From NCBI RefSeq assembly GCF_030687295.1, contig NZ_CP117425.1, positions 6,328,001 through 6,392,000 of the forward strand: a DNA stretch of 64,000 bases, read 5' to 3'. The stretch's first letter is position 1. Each line of letters opens with the position of its first letter. Positions 17,354 to 28,100 of the stretch are shown piece by piece. The notes beneath the pieces are model-generated. The model saw nothing but the letters and a program-made list of their open reading frames with translations. It searched no databases and was not told the origin of the DNA. The position numbers and the translations under genes were made by a program. Source of the stretch: Pseudomonas beijingensis (GTDB lineage Bacteria; Pseudomonadota; Gammaproteobacteria; Pseudomonadales; Pseudomonadaceae).

Positions 17354-17947
17354 ATGGCCACTGTTCCTGACGTTTTCATTATTGAAACATTAAACCCTGA
17401 CGATGAAGGCAATGGTCGCTTCGAAGGCAGCGTTATTTCTTCAGTCTTGAGGCTACACGAAAAAAAACCAATATACTGCTATGTCAGGACGCGGGATCAG
17501 TTCATCGAAGCTGTTACAGAGTTCGGAAAGTCGAGATATCGGTACCTACACATCTCAGCTCACGGGAACAAACATGGATTATTTACCACCAATCAGGACA
17601 AGGTGAGTTATATAGATCTTGCAAAAATCCTGGCACCTCACCTGAAGAAACGTCGCCTCTTCTTATCCGCTTGTTCCATGATCCATGAAAAATTTTTATC
17701 TGCACTTTTCTCTACTACCGAATGCATCTCAATTGTGGGACCTCGCAAGGCATTATACTTTTCTGACGCAGCGGTGACTTGGCCCGCCATTTACCATCTT
17801 ATGTTTTCTGAAGATACTAAAGGCATGGCTCAAGCTCATCTTAAAGAACAGCTAGCCCATGTCCGCGCTCTTTTTAAAATCGACCTGGCTTATTGCTCAA
17901 AATCAAAAAAGAAATGCGGCTATACTCATAATCTCTTGCCTGATTAA
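17354..17947 (+). CDS. CHAT/caspase-like cysteine protease
   Basis: The 197-residue product has the two hallmarks of the CHAT/caspase fold: LHISAHGN (catalytic His70 followed by Gly) and, after a short helix, RLFLSACS with catalytic Cys107, each at the end of a hydrophobic strand and spaced as expected. The small size means it is almost a bare protease domain. No strong Shine-Dalgarno is seen before the ATG, so translation may depend on the upstream gene. Prokaryotic CHAT proteases act in immunity and cell suicide, cutting a partner protein; here the RHH-like or nuclease-like neighbour is the obvious candidate. Base composition is A/T-rich, a sign of transfer. Confidence 0.65.
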   Translation: MATVPDVFIIETLNPDDEGNGRFEGSVISSVLRLHEKKPIYCYVRTRDQFIEAVTEFGKSRYRYLHISAHGNKHGLFTTNQDKVSYIDLAKILAPHLKKRRLFLSACSMIHEKFLSALFSTTECISIVGPRKALYFSDAAVTWPAIYHLMFSEDTKGMAQAHLKEQLAHVRALFKIDLAYCSKSKKKCGYTHNLLPD

Positions 17948-18114
17948 CACCGCCCCCATGCCCCAACCCCGCGCACACCCGCGCCAACAAGGGGCGATTT
18001 ACGGTCAAACCTTTTGGCCATTTCGATCCCCTTTTGGCCTCTCCTGCCGTTCTCCAAAACCCCGCACACCGCAAGACTGTGTCTAAACCGACCAGCCTTG
18101 CGGAGAACAAAAAA

Positions 18115-19146
18115 ATGCTGACGATCTACTCAGACGATCACCACCTGCACCACGGCCGCTGCGAGTTGATGGACGGGCAATTGATGCCCTGTTTCGAGAT
18201 GCCGTCCCGGGCCGATCATGTGTTGGAGCGGGTCAAGACGCAGGGGCTGGGGCCGGTGGAGGCGCCGCAGGATTTTGGCTTGGGGCCGATCCAGCGCATC
18301 CACAGCGCGGCGTACCTGGAATTCTTCAAAGGCGCTTGGGACCGCTGGGCCAAGTACAACCGCGACGGCGATTTGTTGCCCTTCACCTGGCCAGCGCGGA
18401 CCTTTCGCACAGTCATACCCACCAGCCTGCACGGCCAACTGGGTTATTACAGTTTCGACGCCGGCGCGCCGATCACCGCTGGCACGTGGCAGGCGGCCTA
18501 CAGCGCCGCGCAAGTGGCCCTCACCGCCCAGGCGGACATCCAGCGTGGTGCGCGCAGTGCCTTTGCCTTGTGCCGCCCACCGGGGCACCACGCTGCCGGT
18601 GATTTGATGGGCGGTTATTGCTACCTCAACAACGCCGCCATCGCCGCCCAGGCCTTTCTCGACCAGGGCCATAAGAAGGTCGCGATCCTCGATGTGGATT
18701 ACCACCACGGCAACGGCACCCAATCGATTTTTTACGAGCGCAGCGACGTGTTGTTCACGTCGATCCACGGCCATCCGGAGGCGGAGTTTCCGTTTTTCCT
18801 GGGCTATGCCGACGAGCATGGCGAGGGCGAAGGTGAGGGTTTCAACTTCAACTATCCTTTGCCGGCGGGCTCAGGCTGGGACACCTGGAGCGCGGCGCTG
18901 GAGCAGGCCTGCGGGCAAATCCGGGGTTACGACGCCGACGTCATCGTCGTGTCCCTGGGCGTGGACACCTTCAAGGACGACCCTATCTCGCAGTTCAAGC
19001 TCGACAGCCCGGACTACCTGGCGATGGGCAAACGCATCGCGGCGCTCGGCAAGCCGACGCTGTTCGTGATGGAAGGCGGTTACGCGGTGGCAGAAATCGG
19101 CATCAATGCCGTGAACGTTCTTGAAGGTTTCCAAAGCGCCCCATGA
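18115..19146 (+). CDS. Acetylpolyamine amidohydrolase (histone deacetylase family)
   Basis: Histone-deacetylase-fold zinc enzyme that removes acetyl groups from acetylated polyamines such as acetylputrescine, releasing free polyamine for catabolism. The 343-residue product contains PPGHHA (His158/His159, catalytic), DVDYHHGNG with zinc ligands Asp195 and His197, and LGVDTFKDDPI plus EGGYAV toward the C-terminus. The ATG at 18115 has GGAG nine bases upstream; the open frame extends 27 codons earlier without family similarity. A polyamine-binding protein gene follows after 12 bases, an arrangement that mirrors the P. aeruginosa aphA (PA1409)/PA1410 pair and supports the substrate assignment. 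Confidence 0.88.
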   Translation: MLTIYSDDHHLHHGRCELMDGQLMPCFEMPSRADHVLERVKTQGLGPVEAPQDFGLGPIQRIHSAAYLEFFKGAWDRWAKYNRDGDLLPFTWPARTFRTVIPTSLHGQLGYYSFDAGAPITAGTWQAAYSAAQVALTAQADIQRGARSAFALCRPPGHHAAGDLMGGYCYLNNAAIAAQAFLDQGHKKVAILDVDYHHGNGTQSIFYERSDVLFTSIHGHPEAEFPFFLGYADEHGEGEGEGFNFNYPLPAGSGWDTWSAALEQACGQIRGYDADVIVVSLGVDTFKDDPISQFKLDSPDYLAMGKRIAALGKPTLFVMEGGYAVAEIGINAVNVLEGFQSAP

Positions 19147-19158
19147 GGAAATAACAGC

Positions 19159-20259
19159 ATGAACAGACTCAAGCGTTTAATGGCTCCAGCCGTGTGCGCC
19201 GCGCTGCTTTGCGGCGCTGTCCAGGCCGAGGAACGCACCTTGCGCGTCTACAACTGGTTCGACTACATCACGCCCAAGGCCTTGGAGGATTTCAAGGCGC
19301 AGAACAGCCAGGTCAAGCTGGTCTACGACATCTTCGACACCAACGAGGCCCTGGAGGCCAAGCTGCTGACGGGTAATTCCGGCTATGACGTGGTGGTGCC
19401 GTCCAACGTGTTCCTGGCCAAGCAGATCGAAGCCGGGGTGTTCCAACCCCTGGACCGCAGCAAGCTGCCGAACTGGAACCACCTCGATCCCAAGCTGATG
19501 AAGCTGATCGAAGCCAACGACCCGGGCAACAAGTTCGCCGTGCCCTACATGTACGGCACCATCCTGATCGGCTTCAACCCGGACAAGGTCAAGGCCGCCC
19601 TGGGCGACAACGCGCCGGTGGACAGTTGGGACCTGATCTTCAAGGAAGAGAACATCAGCAAGCTCAAGCAGTGCGGCGTGGCGCTGCTCGATTCGCCGTC
19701 GGAGATCCTGCCCCTGGCCTTGCAGCACCTGGGCCTGGACCCCAACAGCAAGAAGCCGGCGGACTACGCCAAGGCCGAAGCGCTGATGATGAAAATCCGT
19801 CCGCACATCACCTATTTCCACTCATCCAAGTACATGGCTGACATCGCCAACGGTGATATCTGCGTGGCGGTGGGCTACTCCGGCAGCTTCTCCCAGGCGG
19901 CCAACCGCGCCAAGGATGCCAAGAACGGCGTGACGGTGGACATGCGTCTGCCCAAGGAAGGCGCGCCGATCTGGTTCGACATGCTCGCCATCCCCAAAGG
20001 CGCGAAAAACCCGGACGACGCCTACACCTTCATCAACTATTTGCTGCAGCCGCAGGTGATTGCGCCGGTGAGTGATTTTGTCGGTTATCCGAACCCGAAC
20101 AAGGACGCCACCGAGATGGTCGACCCGGCGATCCGTGGCAACCCCAATCTGTACCCGACTGAAGCGGCCATGACCACGCTCTACACTTTGCAACCGTTGC
20201 CCAGGGATGCCGAGCGTGCACGCACGCGTGCCTGGACGCGGATTAAATCTGGACAGTGA
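19159..20259 (+). CDS. Periplasmic polyamine-binding protein (PotF/SpuD family)
   Basis: Solute-binding subunit of a putrescine/spermidine-type ABC importer. The 366-residue product starts with a cleavable signal peptide ending around AVQAEE, then RTLRVYNWFDYITPKALEDF, the standard opening of PotF/SpuD proteins, and keeps conserved YMYGTILIGFNPDKV, DSPSEILPLAL and PDDAYTFINYLL blocks. No permease or ATPase genes follow, so it must borrow those of another system or act as a sensor ligand-binder. It is translationally close to the acetylpolyamine amidohydrolase gene, consistent with use of exogenous polyamines. Confidence 0.9.
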   Translation: MNRLKRLMAPAVCAALLCGAVQAEERTLRVYNWFDYITPKALEDFKAQNSQVKLVYDIFDTNEALEAKLLTGNSGYDVVVPSNVFLAKQIEAGVFQPLDRSKLPNWNHLDPKLMKLIEANDPGNKFAVPYMYGTILIGFNPDKVKAALGDNAPVDSWDLIFKEENISKLKQCGVALLDSPSEILPLALQHLGLDPNSKKPADYAKAEALMMKIRPHITYFHSSKYMADIANGDICVAVGYSGSFSQAANRAKDAKNGVTVDMRLPKEGAPIWFDMLAIPKGAKNPDDAYTFINYLLQPQVIAPVSDFVGYPNPNKDATEMVDPAIRGNPNLYPTEAAMTTLYTLQPLPRDAERARTRAWTRIKSGQ

Positions 20260-20277
20260 GGTTGACTGCTTTGTGAG

Positions 20278-20320
20278 CGCTTCGCGCTCAAGCGGGAGCA
20301 AGCTCCCTCGCCACGGGGTT
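20278..20320. repeat. REP element
   Basis: An AGCGGGAGCAAGCTCCC palindrome followed by TCGCCACGG lies just after the polyamine-binding protein gene; it is the same REP family as elsewhere in the window. Confidence 0.6.
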
Positions 20321-20347
20321 GGCGTGCGCCATAGGAGTACGGCGCGC

Positions 20348-20447
20348 TATACATAGTTACCACCTTCCCTGTCTTGTGCCGCCCTAGCATGGAGTCCCCC
20401 AGCGTTTCGCTCCGGGACTCCACGTCGCACAAGTCAGGGAGACTCCG
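20348..20447 (+). promoter_or_regulatory. Conserved leader of giant toxin-like gene 1, with hairpin
   Basis: The segment has TATACATAGTTACCACCTT (20348-20366), CCTAGCATGGA, and a hairpin GGAGTCCC/GGGACTCC with an inner AGCG/CGCT stem (20391-20421), ending in AGGGAG seven bases before the ATG. The leader at 25087-25188 has the same elements in the same order, with the hairpin sequence changed but pairing kept. Confidence 0.55.
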
Positions 20448-23400
20448 ATGACACAAAGCTCTGCACCCACACGCCTCAAGCCCGCAATCAACCCCAAGGA
20501 CGCCGTGCTCAACCGGTTGCTCGCCGGCCCCACCTACCCCGAGGTGGCCGCCATCCTCCTGCGGGACGGCCTCAAGAAGCTCTACCCCACGCTCAACCTC
20601 GACCCCCACACCACCGTGGTCGGCGAGCCGGCCTGGGACATCGTCGACGGCGAAATCGTCGAACGCCAGACCCGTTATGAGACCCTGAGCGACATGCTCG
20701 CCGGGCTGTTGATCGACAGCGGCCCGACGCTGCTGATCGAAGGGTTTCACTTTTTGACCCAACTCCCCCTCACGTCCCCCGATGTGCATTTGCCGGTGCG
20801 TATCGACCAGATCGGACGGCTGATCAACGAGCTGCAGCCGGCCATGCTGACGGCCTGCCAGGAACAGCAATTGGCCTATTGGAATGCCTCCGTGGGCGAT
20901 GCCGGCCCGCGCTGGCATGAACTCTCCAGTGCATTGCGCACCGCCTGGGACGTCAAGCGGGTCAAGGGTTGGAGCGAGGCTGAATGCGCCATGGCCAGGC
21001 ATTTGTTCCGTTATCCCGACCGGCAAGGCCGCCAGGACAATAACCTTTATGACGCCCATGCCTATCTGATCGACATCGACGGCATCGACGGCGATCAAGT
21101 GCAACGCATGGATGACAACACCATCGTGGTGCTGATCGGCAAGATCGACAACAAGGAAGTCATCCTCAAGTACTCGATCGTCAACAGCTATGAGAGGTTC
21201 GAGACCCAGCAGGCCTTGGGGCAGTCGCTCCCCGCCCACTTGGCCCCGGACAGCTACCGGAAAATCCAATGGCGGCTGTATGAGCCCGACGGCAATATTT
21301 TCGATTACAAGGCCTGCGGGATGATCGCCGAGCAGGTCAAGATCATCGGTGCTTCCAACGTCCCGGACATGTTGACGTTCCGCGAAAACAGCCAGGCCCC
21401 CGGCGTCGATGCCAATGACGACCTGGTGGAGGTCTGGTTTCAAAAACAGATGCCCCATTGGTTGCAGGCAGCATCGCCGTCCGACCAGGTCCTGTTTGCC
21501 CAGCACATGAAGAACCTGTCGATCTTGAGCCACGCCCACGCCGGCAAAACCTACCTGGACGATATTCCCGCCATCAAGGCCTTTGCGTTGAACGCACTGA
21601 AAACCCAGATGACCGCCGACCATGCCGATGCCGCGAAGCTCGATCTGGAAACCATCGAGATCGAGGTGCGCAGCCCGGTCATCTGGGGGAGCTTCGTGGT
21701 ACCAGGCAGGGTCGACACGGCCCGGTTCAGCCTGGTGGAGCTGGCCTTGCAAAACCTGATCGCGCTGCCCCTGGGCAACAAAACCGTCAGGTCGCTGGAC
21801 GACAGTGAATTACCCGAATGGATGACCGTCGCCTACCTCGAAAACCTCATCACCCAGGCCGATATCGGTCGCGTTTATCCTGAGCTGGTCAAGAGCAAGT
21901 TGCTCGACGATCCAACGGAGTCGGCCCGCCGCGAAAAACTCTACACCGACCAGTTGCGCATTCAGCTGCCGATGCTGGCGCTGGAAAGCAAAATCCGTGG
22001 CCAGGGTAACCTGGACGAAAAGGGCTACCGTTACGTCGCGGCCCTGATGGAGCCTGACGAAGCCGATCGCAAGGTGGACGGCAACCCTATCGTCCTGCGC
22101 CAACTGGCCTTCGTCCCGGAACTGCAACTGGGCAACTCGGAGGACGTGGTCACCAATATGTTCGTCATCGGGCCGCAGGATTCGAACGCCGGGCCCTGCC
22201 TGTTGTATCGACCGATGCTCGAACCGCAGTTGTGCCAATACCCGTCGTTCAGCAACCTGCTGTATGCAATCAGGCAAACGCCGGCCTTGCGCCAATCGGT
22301 GCTGGCCTGGTTGCCCGATGGGGTGCGTGACGATTACGGCCGCTATGTGTTCCCGGACCTGCTCCCCTCCCCCTGGAGCATCGTGGCGTTCGTGGCCGCG
22401 CCGTTGACGTCCTTGGCCAATAGCGGGCCCATCGGCTTGACCGACAAGACCCTGGGAACGGATTTTCTGCCGCTGTTGTTCAAGGCCAACGCCGAAGCCT
22501 TGGTCGAATTGGCCGATCGTGAATCGATCTCCAACCACGAGAGTCGCTGGCAGACCTTCAAGCGTGCCGGCTGGCTGATCCTGAACCTGGCCTTGCCATA
22601 CCTGGGAACAGCCGTCGGCACCGCAACGTGGCTCTGGCAAATCCTCGACGAGATGGAACAGTTGACGCAGAGCCGCGAAGGGGCCGACAGCCAGGCCAAG
22701 TGGGAGACGTTCACCGACCTGCTGTTGAACATCGCTCTGGCGATCATTACCCACACCATCGACCGCGCCAGGGCCGCCCGACGTCCGCGCCGGCCAGAGG
22801 CACCGGAAGTAGTGGTGCACGAAAACCTGCCCAAGCCAAAACCTGAGTTCGTGATAGAGCAACGAGCACCGCTTGCCAGCACGACGTTGCCAACCGAACA
22901 CTACGCGACCATTCGCTCCAGCGGCGCCTTGGTGGGCCGGTCGAGGGAGAGCGCCAAGCTGCTCGACAGCTTCAGCCTCGAAGCGCCCCAAGACCCAGGC
23001 CAGCGCCAGACCGAGGGCGCGCTCAAAGGGCTCTATGAGCAGGCCGGCGACTGGTACGCCAACCTGTCCGGCAAATGGTTCAAGGTGCTGGTGGAGGGCG
23101 AACAGGTGTCGATCATCGATGAGAAAGACCCTGCCCGCGCAGGCCCTCCCCTGATGGGTGATGCACAGGGCGAGTGGCACGTGGATACGCGTCTGCGTCT
23201 ACGCGGCAGCGGGTCGCAAGGGATCAGGCAGAAAGTCATCGCCGCAGCGACACGTCGCCGAATCGAGCTGTTGCTGGAACTGAACCTGTTCGAGGCCAAG
23301 AAGCCGCAGCACCAGAAACTGCTGACCATGCAGGCGCAGGAAATGAACGAGGCGACGGGCGCGGCCAAGGAAACCAAGCGCGACACCTACGTCAACACCT

Positions 23401-25065
23401 TGAAAGCCCAGCGGGAAAACTACGAACAAGCCTTGAAGATCCTCTTGGAATGGCCGGTGTTCCAGTCCCGGCCCGACTACCCTCGCACCCGGCTCGGCTA
23501 CCTGAACGCGCAGGTCAACTTCACCTTCGTGGAGATGGATGCGCTGAACGAACGCTTCACCCCGGTCATGGGCAAAGCCAAGGCCATGATCACCTCCGGG
23601 GTCAAGGTGCTGGAGCAAGCGCATATCGATACTGCCGAGAACATGATCCGCGTCGGTGACGACATGATCGAGCGCCTGGACTACATGGAGACCCGCTTCG
23701 CCGAGCTCAAGGAGGTGGGTCACGAAGGTTTCGAATTTGTCCGACGACACCGTAAAAAGATGCCGCTGTACACGAGTGACGACCTGCAACTGATCAAGAT
23801 CGACATGTTTCGCCACCTCTGCCTGTCCCTTGAAAGTGTCGAGTCGATGCCCGAAGGCTGGGAGGCCATCAACCAGATCGTCGATAACGCCACGGTGGCG
23901 TTCCAAAGCCTGCGCGACGCGATCAATGAGCGCAGCGTGATCCGCTTGGACGAGCAGATCGACGCCTTCGGCAGCCTGATCGAACAGTTCACGGCTATCG
24001 ACGAGCATCTCCAATACCCTGGCCAATGAATACAAGGGCAGCGCCCGCCCGATACAACTCACTCGATTGCGCACCGGGATTGGCCTGGTCAAAAAACGCA
24101 CATTGCGCCATTTGGCCGCCGCCCTCGATGAACGAAGCAACCGGCGCATCGCGAGCTCGCCTTACGATCTGCGCCCAAGGCCCCGGAAAAAATTCATCCG
24201 GGCGCGCTTCTGGGGGCTCGTCAGTGGCGAACCGCGTTTATCCAAAACCCTGGAGGAAACCGATTGGGTCGACGTGAAGAATCCGTTTTCGGGCGAGATC
24301 ATCGTCACGTTCCACCGCAAGGAAACCGGCGAATGGATTCCTCACGTCAAGCCCGACGCCACGCCGGCCGCCGTCCCGGCATTGGCCACCAGCATCATCA
24401 AGGGCACCGACCTGATCAACGGATTGACGGCGTTCAAGGCACAGATCGAGCAAACCGTAGAACAGACGCACCAAACGCCCGCCGGCATCGGGATGATCCT
24501 CAACGCCCATGCCGGCAGGATGGAAAAAGTCAGCGCGGCCATTCAAAAGGCCCTCGACCAGGCGCAAGGCGTCGAGTCCAACGAGACCGCTGAGCTTCCC
24601 GCCGTACAACGGCGCTCGGCCGAAGCCTTGCGCCTGCAATTGGAAAAGGAGGCGAGCGCGCTACACGTCCTGGGGTTTGAAACCGTACTGAACGTCATCA
24701 AGCGTCGCCCGCCGACCATGAGTAGCGTCATCTGGCTTAAAAGCCGCAACCAGATTTCCATTACCAAACAAAAGACCCGGCAACGGATCAAGACCCCGCC
24801 GTACGGCTACCTCGACCGGTATGAGATCAAGGACCTGAAAACCAATAAAACGCTGTGGTTCGCCGATTTCCGTTACTCGACCAACTGGGTGCCGGCCTAT
24901 GCGTTTCTGTCCGGGCGCTTGAAAACCCTTGAGCAAATCGACCAGAAAGTCTCCCCGCTCGTCCCCACCAAGGCGTTCAACCAGCGTCAATTGATCGACC
25001 ATTACCGCAGTGAAATTGCCGCGGACCAAGCCAAGGAGGTGTTCTTCCAGAAAAAACACGGGTGA
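20448..25065 (+). pseudogene. Giant toxin-like protein, copy 1, split by a frameshift
   Basis: The first frame runs from ATG 20448 to TGA 24029 (1193 residues). Homology to the intact downstream paralogue then continues in the +1 frame to 25065 (from GSARPIQLTRL through DERSNRR to the end). One surplus base in GGCCAAT at 24021-24027 accounts for the break; repaired, the protein would be about 1538 residues. No signal peptide is seen. Residues about 860-930 contain WYANLSGKWFKVLVEG and WHVDTRLRLRG, resembling the repeated modules of Pseudomonas DUF6543 'dermonecrotic toxin' proteins; a long helical region follows. The C-terminal fragment has only a TTG as possible start. Exact activity is unknown. 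It may be decayed, or broken only in the consensus. Confidence 0.65.
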
Positions 25066-25086
25066 CCAGCACGCCGTACGGCTGCG

Positions 25087-25188
25087 TATACATAGTTACC
25101 ACCTTCGCTGTCATGCCCCTCCCTAGCATGGAACCCCCGAAGCACTCGGTTTCGGGGATTCCACGTATCACCAGACAGGGAAAGCCAA
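25087..25188 (+). promoter_or_regulatory. Conserved leader of giant toxin-like gene 2, with hairpin
   Basis: It repeats the copy-1 leader: TATACATAGTTACCACCTT (25087-25105), CCTAGCATGGA, then a hairpin pairing GGAACCCCCGAA with TTTCGGGGATTCC (25130-25162) and an AGGGA ribosome site. At the fourth pair, G-C in copy 1 is replaced by A-T here, a compensatory change suggesting selection on RNA structure. Confidence 0.55.
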
Positions 25189-28100
25189 ATGACAGAAACC
25201 GTCACAACCACCATGAGTTTTACCTCCGAAGTCACCCTCAGGGAGGCGGTGCTCAATCAAATGCTTGCAGGGCCCACCTCCCCGGAGGTTGCCAGCCTGC
25301 TGCTGCGCAAAGCCCTCAAGAGAATGTACTCGACGCTGGACCTCGATCCACACAATACGGTGGTCGGCGAACCGAATTGGGACGTCGTCGACGGCAACAT
25401 CGTGGAGCTTCCCACCCGCTATAAATCCCTCAGCGACCTGTTGGCCGAGCGTGTAGGCGAGAGCGAGTCGACCTTGCTGATCGAGGGGCTGCATTTTTTG
25501 ACAAAGTTGCCCCTCACTTCTCCGCCGGTGCATCTGCCGGTGCGTATCACCCTGATCGGGCTGCTGATCAACGAACTGGTCCCCGCCATGACGTCCGCTT
25601 TCCAGGAACAACAACTGGTGTACTGGAACACGCCACTCGGCACGACCGGCCCTCGCTGGCATGAGCTCTCCAGCAACCTGCGCAAGATCTGGAACGTCAG
25701 CCAGGTCCCGGGCTGGACGGCGACTGAATGCGACATGGCCAGGCAGTTGTTCCTTTACCCGGACCTGCAGGACCGCAAGCGCCATGACCGCTATGACAGC
25801 CATGCCTATTTGATCGATATCGATGAAACGGACGGCGATACGGTCAGCCGCGTGAACGAAAACTCGATCGTGGTCTTGATCGGAAAGATCGACCGCAAAG
25901 AAGTCATTCTTACGTACTCGCTGCGCAACGGTTATGAAAAGTTCGCTTCACTAGAGGCGTTGGGTCAATCCTTGCCGACTCATCTGAACAGTGCCAACCG
26001 CACACAAATCCAGTGGCGGCTCTATGAACCCGACGGCAATGTTTTCGATCACAAGGCCTGCGGGTTGATCGCCATGCAGGTCAAAGTCATCGGCGATCCC
26101 GGGTTCCTGGAAGGCCTGATCGCCGACGAGAGCGAACAGGCGGACAACGACGGACCGAACAGGAATAACGAACCTGCCGAGGACTGGTTTCAGAAACAGA
26201 TTCCCGGTTGGTTGCAAGCCGCGTCGACATCCGACCAGTTCCTGTTCGCCCAACACTTGAAGAACCTTTCGGCGCTGAGCAGCGCCCATGCCGGCAAGAC
26301 CTACCTGGAGGGTATTCCCTCCATCAAGCAGTACGCGTTGAACAGGCTCAAGCAGCAGATGCTGTCGGACCATGCCGACGCCTCGACCCTCGAGCTGGAA
26401 AACATCGAGGTCCAGATACGCAGCCCGGTGGTCTGGGGAACGTTCGTGGTCCCCGGCAAAATCCAGACCACGCGGTTCAGCCTCGTTGAGCTGGCCTTGC
26501 AAAACCTGATTGCGCTGCCCCTGGGGGACAAAATAGTCAGGTCACTCAACGGCCATGCATTGCCCGAATGGATGACCGCCGATTACGTCGAAAGCCTCGT
26601 CACCCAAATCGACATCGGTCGCGTTTATCCCACCCTGATCAAGAACAAACTCCTCGACGATCCGGCCGAATCCACCCGCCGCGAAAGCCTCTACACCGCT
26701 CAGTTACGCATCCAGTTACCGCTGCTGGCGCTGGAGAGCAAAATCCGGGGCCTGGGGGACATCGATGAACGGGGTTACCGTTATGTCGCCGCGCTGATGG
26801 AGCCCAAGGCATCCGAGCGCCAGGTCGATGGGCAAACCATCGTCCTGCGCCAATTGGCGTTCGAATCCAAGCATGCACTGAGCACCTCGGCAGACGTCGT
26901 CACCAACATGTTCGTGATCGGCCCGAAAGAGCCGGATGCCGGCCCCTGCCTGCTTTATCGACCATTGCTTGAGCCGCAGCTGTGTCAGTACCCGGCGTTC
27001 AGCAACCTGATCTACGCCATCCGGCAAACCGCCTCCTTGCGCCAATCGGTACTGGCGTGGCTGCCCGATGGGGTACGTGACACTTACAGCCGGTTCGTTT
27101 TCCCCGGCGCCCTGCCTTCGCCTTGGGCCATTGCGGAGTTTGCGGCCGACCCTGTGTCGTCGTGGCTCAATAGCGCCCCCATCGGTTTGAGCGAGAAAAC
27201 CCTGGGGGCTGATTTCCTGCCGCAGTTGTTCAAAGCCAACGCCGATGCCTTGGTCGAGCTGGCCGATCGGCAATCGGTGTCCAACAGCGAAAATCGGTGG
27301 GCCACCTTCAAACAGGCCGGCTGGTTGATTTTCAATCTGGCGCTGCCTTACCTGGGCAGCTCCGTGGGTACCGCGGCCTGGCTCTGGCAAATCCTGGACG
27401 ACCTTGAAACGTTGACCCAGAGCGACGAAGCCTCCAACCGCCAAGCCACTTGGGAAGCCTTCATCGACCTGCTGCTGAACATGGCCATGGCGATCACGAC
27501 TCACGCCATCGACCGCGCCAGGGAAAACGCGGACAGCCGTCGACCGGCGGCGCCAGCGGTCGTGCATGAATCGCAAAGCCCGACAAAACCTGAACTCGTG
27601 ATCGAGCGGCTCGCCCCGTTAACGCAAAAGAAACCGTCACCTGAGCACTATGACGCCATCCGCGCTAGCGGTGCCTTGACAGACCAACCCGCAAAACGCG
27701 CCAAGCTGCTTGAATCCTTCAGCGTGAGCGAACCTGAAAACGCCGAACAGCCCATGATCGAAGGCGCGCTCAAAGGGCTCTACCAGCAGGGCGGGAACTG
27801 GTACGCAAAAATCGCCAGCCAGTGGTTCGACGTAACGGTGGAGGGCGAGCATGTGTCCATCGTCGATGCAAACGAGTCCACGCGCACCGGCCCTCCGCTG
27901 ATCAATGATGCGGCAGGCGAATGGCGTGTCGACACTCGCCTGCGTTTGCGCGGCAGCGGGTCAAAAGGTGTCAGGCAGAAAGTCATCGCGGATGCGAAAC
28001 GCCTCAGTAACCGACTGCTTGCCGAACTGAACCGGTTCGAGGAAAGGAAAACCCAGAACCAGAAGCTGCTGACCATGAACGCCAAGGAGATGAGCCAGGC

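Noticed and set aside
20181..21752. Long minus-strand open frame opposite toxin copy 1
   Set aside because: Composition is typical of antisense shadow frames, it spans an intergenic leader, and it shows no family motifs.
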